Translations under genes and position numbers: made by a program | Source of the DNA: an uncultured Oscillospiraceae bacterium | GTDB taxonomy: Bacteria; Bacillota; Clostridia; Oscillospirales; Acutalibacteraceae | Reading direction: 5' to 3' | NCBI GenBank assembly: GCA_905192745.1 | Contig: CAJJLZ010000006.1 | Span: forward strand, 1-64,000 | Length of the DNA: 64,000 bases | Shown: positions 58,712 through 64,000 of the stretch, one piece after another | How the letters are laid out: every line of letters begins with the position of its first letter | How positions within the stretch are numbered: position 1 is the stretch's first letter | The notes under the pieces: model-generated | What the model saw: only the letters and a program-made list of their open reading frames with translations | What the model was told of the DNA's origin: nothing | Databases searched by the model: none

Positions 58712-61369
58712 TTATTCCGCTTTCCGCGACTTGCTCCAGCGGACGAGCGCCTGAATGCCCTTAACGATTTCCATTACTGCCAGCGGCACAACGGACAGAC
58801 CGGCGACCACGCCCCATGCCGCCCCCGTCAGAGGGGCGATGCCGAAGATCGTCTGCAACGGGGGAATCAGCAGGACGGTCAGCATCAGGGCGGAGGAAAC
58901 GGCGAACGCGCCGAGCATATATTTGTTGGTGTGGAAGCCGATCCGAAACAGGGAATGCGAGCTTCGTACGCTGAACGCATGAACCAGCTGGGAAAGGGCC
59001 AGAACGGCAAAGGCCATGCTTTCGCCCAGCGGGATATTGGGCGCGCCGCCCGCCGGAATAAATACCCGGGAGCCGATGAAATAGGCCGCCAGCGTCAGAA
59101 GGCCGATCATCAGCCCCTGCAGAATCGCCGTCAGGCCAAGGCCGCCGGAGAAGATGCTTTCGGTCTTTTTTCTGGGTTTGCGGGTCATGATGTCGTATTC
59201 CACCGGCTCCATCCCAAGGGCAAGGGCCGGCAGCGAGTCGGTGACCAGATTGATCCACAGAAGCTGAATGGGGAGAAGCGGGGATTCCCGCCAGATCAAC
59301 ATGGCAAGGAAAACGGTGACAATCTCCCCCAGATTGCAGGAAAGCAGGAAATGAACTGCTTTGCGGATGTTGTCATAAATGCCGCGGCCTTCTTTGACGG
59401 CGGTTACGATGGTGGCGAAATTGTCGTCGGTCAGGGTCATGTCGGCCGCGCCCTTGGCCACGTCGGTGCCGGTAATTCCCATAGCGCAGCCGATGTCGGC
59501 CGCTTTCAGGGCGGGAGCGTCGTTAACGCCGTCTCCGGTCATAGCCACGATTTCTCCCGCGCGCTGCCACGCCTTGACAATTCGGATTTTATCCGACGGA
59601 GTGACCCGGGCGTATACCCGATACTGCCGGATTCTTTCATACAGCTCGTCGTCCGAGAGCTTTGCCAGTTCCGCCCCGGTGATCGCTTCACTCTCGTCAT
59701 GGAGGATGCCGAGTTCCTTTGCAATGGCGGAGGCGGTCACCACATGGTCGCCGGTAATCATCACCGTGCGGATACCAGCGGTATCGCATTCTTTGATGGA
59801 AGCGGTGACCTCTGGCCGCGGCGGATCAATCATGCCGAGCAGTCCGCCGAAGGTAAGTCCCTGCTCCAGCTCCTCCGGCCGGCAGTCCATCGGCATTTCG
59901 TCAATGGTTTTGTACCCCAGGGCGAGAACCCGGAGCGCATCCCTCGCCATTGCTTCGTTGGCGGCAGCCGCCGCTTTGAGATCGCCGGAAACACAGCGTT
60001 CCAGCAAAATATCCGGTGCGCCCTTCACAATGACCACCTGCTGTCCGTGGATCAGGTTGATGGTGGTCATCAGCTTTCGGTCGGAGTCAAAGGGGATTTC
60101 ACCGAGCCGGGGATGTTCGGCGGTCAACTGATCCTTGGGCATTCCGTTTTTCAGGGCGGCGGCGACGATCGCGGTTTCGGTCGGGTCACCGAGGTGTTTT
60201 TCCGCCCCGTCGATCACCTGTACCGTACCGTCGGTGCACAGGGTGGCCAGCCGGATCAGGGCCAACGCGCTGTCCGGCGCTCCGCCGGTTATGGGAAGGG
60301 TTTCACAGCCGTCAAAGACCTTTACCAGCGTCATCCGGTTTTGGGTCAGCGTACCGGTTTTATCCGAGCAGATGACCGAGGCGCTGCCCAGCGTTTCCAC
60401 GGCGGGCAGGCGGCGGACAATGGCGTTTTTGGCCACCATCCGCTGTACTCCGATCGCCAGAACAATCGTGACGATGGCGGGCAGCCCTTCCGGGATCGCG
60501 GCGACGGCCAGCGAAATGGCGGTCATGAACATATCCAGCGGAGGCAGACGGTCAATCAGACCGACGATAAAGATAACAACGCAGATTCCCAGCGCCAGAA
60601 AGCCGAGCGTTTTTCCAAGATGAGCGAGCTTTTCCTGCAGCGGAGTGGCGGTCTCCTCCTCATCCTCCAGCATGGTGGCGATTTTTCCCATTTCGGTGTT
60701 CATTCCGGTTTCGACCACCACGCCGCGGGCATGGCCGTAGGAAACCGCACATCCGGAATAGGCCATGTTTACCCGATCGCCGAGCGGCGCAATCTCCGTT
60801 ACCGATGCGTCCGCATCCTTGGAAGCGGGAACCGATTCGCCGGTGAGAGCCGCTTCGTCGCACTGAAAGCTGGCGGAACGCAGCAACCGGCAGTCGGCGG
60901 GAACCAGATCACCCGCCTCCATTTCCACGATATCGCCGGGGACCAGCTCCGTGGATTTCATGGTCTGGAGTTTTCCGTCCCGCAGGACGCGGGCCTCGGG
61001 AGCGGACATGTTTTTCAGTGCTTCCAGCGCCGCCTCGGCCTTGCTTTCCTGAATGACGCCGAGCAGGGCGTTAATCAGCACGATGGCGATGATTACGATC
61101 GGTTCAATCCAATCGGCCTCTCCGCCGGTGAAATGGTTATAGATGCTCAATCCCAGAGAGACGGCGGCCGCAATGAGAAGGATAATCACCATCGCGTCCT
61201 TCATCTGATCCAGAAAACGTCCTAAAAAGGTGCGGGATTTCTTTTCCCGGAGTTTGTTCGGGCCGAAGGACTGCAGCCTCTCCGCCGCCCGTTCGGACGT
61301 AAGTCCGCATTCCTGTCCGACGTCCAGCGCCTCCAATACCCTGTCCCGGTTTTCGCTGTGCCAGATCAC
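58712..61369 (-). CDS. Calcium-transporting-type P-type ATPase (P2 family)
   Basis: 885 residues from GTG 61369, seven bases after GAGGAGG. Cation-transporter N-terminal domain, then about ten membrane helices. Motifs: actuator LTGESVPASKD, membrane PEGLPAIVTIVLAIGVQRM, phosphorylation site CSDKTGTLTQNRMTL, nucleotide-binding KGAPDILLERC and hinge TGDGVNDAPALKAADIGCAMG. The PEGLP motif fits SERCA/PMCA-like pumps exporting Ca2+. Exact ion preference is inferred from family. It is monocistronic. Confidence 0.92.
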   Translation of the reverse strand: MIWHSENRDRVLEALDVGQECGLTSERAAERLQSFGPNKLREKKSRTFLGRFLDQMKDAMVIILLIAAAVSLGLSIYNHFTGGEADWIEPIVIIAIVLINALLGVIQESKAEAALEALKNMSAPEARVLRDGKLQTMKSTELVPGDIVEMEAGDLVPADCRLLRSASFQCDEAALTGESVPASKDADASVTEIAPLGDRVNMAYSGCAVSYGHARGVVVETGMNTEMGKIATMLEDEEETATPLQEKLAHLGKTLGFLALGICVVIFIVGLIDRLPPLDMFMTAISLAVAAIPEGLPAIVTIVLAIGVQRMVAKNAIVRRLPAVETLGSASVICSDKTGTLTQNRMTLVKVFDGCETLPITGGAPDSALALIRLATLCTDGTVQVIDGAEKHLGDPTETAIVAAALKNGMPKDQLTAEHPRLGEIPFDSDRKLMTTINLIHGQQVVIVKGAPDILLERCVSGDLKAAAAANEAMARDALRVLALGYKTIDEMPMDCRPEELEQGLTFGGLLGMIDPPRPEVTASIKECDTAGIRTVMITGDHVVTASAIAKELGILHDESEAITGAELAKLSDDELYERIRQYRVYARVTPSDKIRIVKAWQRAGEIVAMTGDGVNDAPALKAADIGCAMGITGTDVAKGAADMTLTDDNFATIVTAVKEGRGIYDNIRKAVHFLLSCNLGEIVTVFLAMLIWRESPLLPIQLLWINLVTDSLPALALGMEPVEYDIMTRKPRKKTESIFSGGLGLTAILQGLMIGLLTLAAYFIGSRVFIPAGGAPNIPLGESMAFAVLALSQLVHAFSVRSSHSLFRIGFHTNKYMLGAFAVSSALMLTVLLIPPLQTIFGIAPLTGAAWGVVAGLSVVPLAVMEIVKGIQALVRWSKSRKAE

Positions 61370-61543
61370 TCCCTATTCCTCCTCTGTGCGGATAATCATG
61401 CGCTATTTTTCCATACGGAACAGTATAACACAAAATTTACCGTTTCCATAGGAAAAAAAGACAGTTTTTTTGAACAATTTGTAAATCCTTACAGTACAGC
61501 CGTTTTCTCGTTTTGTGATCGGGATAAACCGGAAGGAGAAAGC
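61370..61543. other. Divergent gap before the flavoprotein pair
   Basis: AT-rich, with TATACT on the minus strand (about 61417-61422) as a possible -10 for the ATPase, without a clear -35. No gene is supported. Confidence 0.4.
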
Positions 61544-61572
61544 TTGTCAAGGGAAGAAGGGCACGCTATAAT
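61544..61572 (+). promoter_or_regulatory. Promoter of the flavoprotein pair
   Basis: -35 TTGTCA (61544-61549), 17-bp spacer, -10 TATAAT (61567-61572). Confidence 0.7.
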
Positions 61573-61683
61573 GAATCCGGCGTTTCCCTTGCCGGGGAGG
61601 GGGACATTTCCCGGCAGACAGGCGGACAGGAAGAAACAGGCGTTTGCCCGCCGGAAGACGGGAACGGATTCGGAAAGGCGGAA

Positions 61684-63006
61684 ATGACGATGGCGGAAGC
61701 ACGAAGGATAGACTGCGGCATTATCGGCGGCGGTGCGGCGGGACTGGCGGCGGCGGTATTCCTGTGGGGGCTGTCCGGCGGGACGCTTTCCGCCGCGGTA
61801 TTTGAAAAGGGACCGCGGGTAGGAAAAAAGCTGCTTGCAACCGGAAACGGCACCTGCAATTTGAGCAATATACAGGCGGCAGTTCCGCACTATCATGGTG
61901 CGGATCCCGCTTTTGCCGGCCCGGCGCTGAAGGCTTTTCCGCCTTCGGCGGCGGTGGATTTTTTTACTTCCATCGGGGTGGAATGCCGACAGCGGGAAAA
62001 CGGACGGATTTATCCTCTCTGCGCTCAGTCGGGGGCGGTGCTGGATTGCCTGCGTTTGGCGGCCGCCGCTTCCGGCGCTCGGGAAGAATGCGGCGGGACG
62101 GTAACGGCGATTCTTCCGCAGAAGGACGGCTTTCTCCTGAAGCGGGAGGAGGGCGACGTGCCGGTCCGTCGGGTTCTGGTCTGCGCAGGGGGCGCGGCCT
62201 CGCCCGCCCTCGGCGGCTCAGCGGACGGCTATGGGCTGCTGACAGCGCTGGGACACACCCGCACTCCTCTTTTTCCCTCTATCGTGCAGGTGAAAACCGC
62301 CGTTGATTATGTGAAGGCGGTCAAAGGCGTCCGAGTGGACGCGGAAGTCCGCTTTGAACGGGACGGCCGGGAAACGGCGAGGGAAACCGGAGAGGTTCTG
62401 TTTACCGAATACGGCTTGTCCGGGCCGGCAGTGATGCAGATTTCCCGCTGTGTGGCCGACTGGGAACGGCGGCGGGCCGGCGAAATGACCGCAGTGCTGA
62501 ACCTTCTACCGGAATGGACGGAGGAGGAGGTACTCGCCTCTCTGCGGCGGCGGGCCGCCCTGCCGGAACGCGCGGTGGCGGATCTGCTGACCGGCCTGCT
62601 GCAAAAACGGCTGGGGCAGACCATTCTGCGGTCGGCGGGCTATACGGACTGGGACATGCCGGTCTCCGTCCTCCGGGAGAACGATCTGCGGCGAATCGCG
62701 GCGGAGATCACCGCTTGGCGGCTCCCGGTGAAGGGAACGCAGGGGATGGGCGGCGCACAGGTCACGGCCGGCGGGATAGCGACGAAGGAATTCGATCCCC
62801 GGACCATGGAGTCCCGGAAAGTTCCCGGCCTTTACGCCGCCGGAGAGGTGCTGGACATCGACGGAGACTGCGGGGGATACAATCTGCAATGGGCGTGGGC
62901 CTCGGCCCATGCCGCCGCCGCGGCGATCGCGGAGTCGCTCGGCGGGGAACATCATGAACGCTGTGAGCGTCGGAAACAGCCGGAAAGAAAGCGGGACAAG
63001 CGATGA
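61684..63006 (+). CDS. HI0933/BaiN-family flavoprotein
   Basis: 440 residues, or 438 from ATG 61690. The FAD-binding Rossmann motif IIGGGAAGLAAAVFLWG at the N-terminus is followed by the family signature GPRVGKKLLATGNGTCNLSN near residue 45. C-terminal GGIATKEFDPRTMESRKVPG and YAAGEVLDIDGDCGGYNLQWAW complete the FAD domain. The family includes an enzyme proposed to act on bile-acid intermediates (BaiN), but most members are uncharacterised. It overlaps the next flavoprotein gene by 4 bp. Confidence 0.9.
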   Translation: MTMAEARRIDCGIIGGGAAGLAAAVFLWGLSGGTLSAAVFEKGPRVGKKLLATGNGTCNLSNIQAAVPHYHGADPAFAGPALKAFPPSAAVDFFTSIGVECRQRENGRIYPLCAQSGAVLDCLRLAAAASGAREECGGTVTAILPQKDGFLLKREEGDVPVRRVLVCAGGAASPALGGSADGYGLLTALGHTRTPLFPSIVQVKTAVDYVKAVKGVRVDAEVRFERDGRETARETGEVLFTEYGLSGPAVMQISRCVADWERRRAGEMTAVLNLLPEWTEEEVLASLRRRAALPERAVADLLTGLLQKRLGQTILRSAGYTDWDMPVSVLRENDLRRIAAEITAWRLPVKGTQGMGGAQVTAGGIATKEFDPRTMESRKVPGLYAAGEVLDIDGDCGGYNLQWAWASAHAAAAAIAESLGGEHHERCERRKQPERKRDKR

Positions 63007-64000
63007 TTCGAATCAGTAATCTCTCCCTTCCGTTGGAATATACCGAACAGGATCTGCGGGCAGCGGCCTGCCGTCTTCTGCGGGTCAGTCCGCAGGACAT
63101 CCGCCTGCTTCGGCGGGCCAAGGTGTCGGTGGACGCGCGGCACAAGGACGAGCTGCATTTCGCGGCGGCGGTGGACGTGGCGCTGAATGGCGTGGACGAG
63201 GCGGCCGTTGTCCGCCGCTGTAAAACCGGTCAGGCCCGGCTGCTGGACGAAGCGCCGTATGCGCCGCCGGTCGTCTCCCCGGCCCGCCGGCCGGCTCTCC
63301 GGCCGGTGGTGGTCGGAAGCGGTCCGGCAGGTCTGTTTGCCGCGCTGGTTCTCGCCCGGGCGGGGCTGCGTCCTCTTCTGCTGGAGCGGGGCAAGGCCGT
63401 GGAGGAACGGCGGGAGGATGTGGATCGCTTTCGCCGCACGGGAGTGCTGGACTCCGCCTCCAATGTGCAGTTCGGCGAGGGCGGAGCCGGGACCTTTTCG
63501 GACGGAAAGCTGAACACCGGCATTAAAAATCCCCGCTGTCGCTATGTGCTGGAGCAGCTCGCCGTAGTCGGAGCGCCGGAGCGCATTCTTTGGCAGGCCA
63601 AGCCGCACGTCGGCACCGACCGACTGCGGGACGCGGTAAAGGGCTTGCGGGAAGAAATCATCAAGGCGGGCGGCGAGGTACGCTTTTCCCATGCTGTGCG
63701 GGATATTCTGACCGGTCGGGGCGCACTGCGCGGCTTGCTGGCGGATACGCCGGAGGGGTCGATCGAAATCGAGGCCGACCGGGCGATCTTTGCCGTCGGG
63801 CACAGCGCGCGGGATACCATGGCCATGCTGTATGAACACGGGCTGGCGATGGAGCAGAAGCCGTTTGCCGTCGGCGTTCGGATTGAGCATCCCCGTGCCA
63901 TGATCGACCGCAGTCAGTACGGGGGGGTTGCCGGGCATCCGGCATTAGGAGCGGCGGAATACAAGCTGTCGGTCCGCCCGCGGGACGGGCGGGGCGTCTA
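63003..64000 (+). CDS. NAD(FAD)-dependent dehydrogenase-like protein, 3' end outside window
   Basis: Starts at ATG 63003, overlapping the previous stop (ATGA), and stays open to the edge: about 332 residues visible. The N-terminal ~90 residues form a small alpha/beta domain (LEYTEQDLRAAACRLLRV, VDARHKDELHFAAAVDV). An FAD domain follows with VVVGSGPAGLFAALVLARAG and the FSDGKLNTGIKNP block, plus VGTDRLRDAVKGLREEI. The layout matches the COG2509 group of FAD-dependent proteins, usually about 530 residues. Activity unknown. It is coupled to the upstream HI0933-type gene. Confidence 0.85.
   Translation, partial: MIRISNLSLPLEYTEQDLRAAACRLLRVSPQDIRLLRRAKVSVDARHKDELHFAAAVDVALNGVDEAAVVRRCKTGQARLLDEAPYAPPVVSPARRPALRPVVVGSGPAGLFAALVLARAGLRPLLLERGKAVEERREDVDRFRRTGVLDSASNVQFGEGGAGTFSDGKLNTGIKNPRCRYVLEQLAVVGAPERILWQAKPHVGTDRLRDAVKGLREEIIKAGGEVRFSHAVRDILTGRGALRGLLADTPEGSIEIEADRAIFAVGHSARDTMAMLYEHGLAMEQKPFAVGVRIEHPRAMIDRSQYGGVAGHPALGAAEYKLSVRPRDGRGV

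Noticed and set aside
58709..61225. 838-codon plus-strand frame opposite the P-type ATPase
   Set aside because: The ATPase motifs are unmistakable on the minus strand; the plus-strand product is low-complexity and matches nothing.

Overview
The window is about 64 kb of a GC-rich, low-repeat bacterial chromosome. It looks like an endospore-forming member of the Clostridia, most likely in the Oscillospiraceae/Ruminococcaceae range. The signs are Firmicutes-type genes (KtrAB, CdaA/CdaR, TmcAL, EndoA/MazF, HemZ, bifunctional Rel), CotF-type coat genes, a cysteine T-box leader, a Gram-positive LexA box before recA, strong Shine-Dalgarno sequences, frequent GTG/TTG starts and many intrinsic terminators. 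The genus is inference. There are no phage genes, insertion sequences, rRNA or CRISPR arrays. One tRNA gene (CAU anticodon) is cut by the left edge and a flavoprotein gene by the right edge.

Layout. 0-6 kb: a CAU tRNA, an AraC-family regulator divergent from galK-galT, a ferritin-like protein and NADP-type glutamate dehydrogenase. 6.3-16.7 kb: a pyrimidine operon pyrC-rmuC-pyrF-carA-carB-pyrK-pyrD-ruvX behind one strong promoter; pyrB, pyrE and pyrR are not here. 16.7-21.7 kb (minus strand): response regulator, sensor kinase, lipoprotein and membrane-anchored C39-like protease. 22-24.1 kb: KtrB/KtrA potassium uptake. 24.4-25.7 kb: an XRE regulator divergent from an unknown gene. 25.8-30 kb: SOS-controlled recA, then recX, rimO, pgsA. 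30-32.5 kb: T-box-controlled cysE-cysS.

32.6-35 kb: a PfkB-family sugar kinase, a membrane protein, a truncated metal-binding peptide and thioredoxin. 35-41.3 kb: tmcAL (minus), ackA (plus), then on the minus strand DUF378, a NhaC antiporter, two coat-type proteins and a lone MazF. 41.5-46 kb: GNAT, CYTH, AEC transporter, a Gln/Asn-rich protein, DUF3343 and a class V aminotransferase. 46.1-48.5 kb: cdaA-cdaR, making and controlling c-di-AMP. 48.5-51 kb: a large metallophosphoesterase (minus). 51.3-58.6 kb: recJ-rel-dtd, then an MBL hydrolase and hemZ. 58.7-64 kb: a Ca-type P-type ATPase (minus) and two overlapping flavoprotein genes.

The most striking observation is the carA product. It is full length and lies in an intact pyr operon, but the Cys-His-Glu triad of its glutaminase domain is replaced by Gly, Glu and Ser. 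The synthetase probably uses free ammonia or an ammonia donor in trans. Other points are a heavy-metal-binding fragment separated from thioredoxin by a single in-frame UGA, an atypical first motif in D-aminoacyl-tRNA deacylase, a hairpin that would mask the ribosome-binding site of the protease gene, an SOS box at recA, and an unknown gene with a structured leader. All assignments come from reading the sequence; no database search was run.
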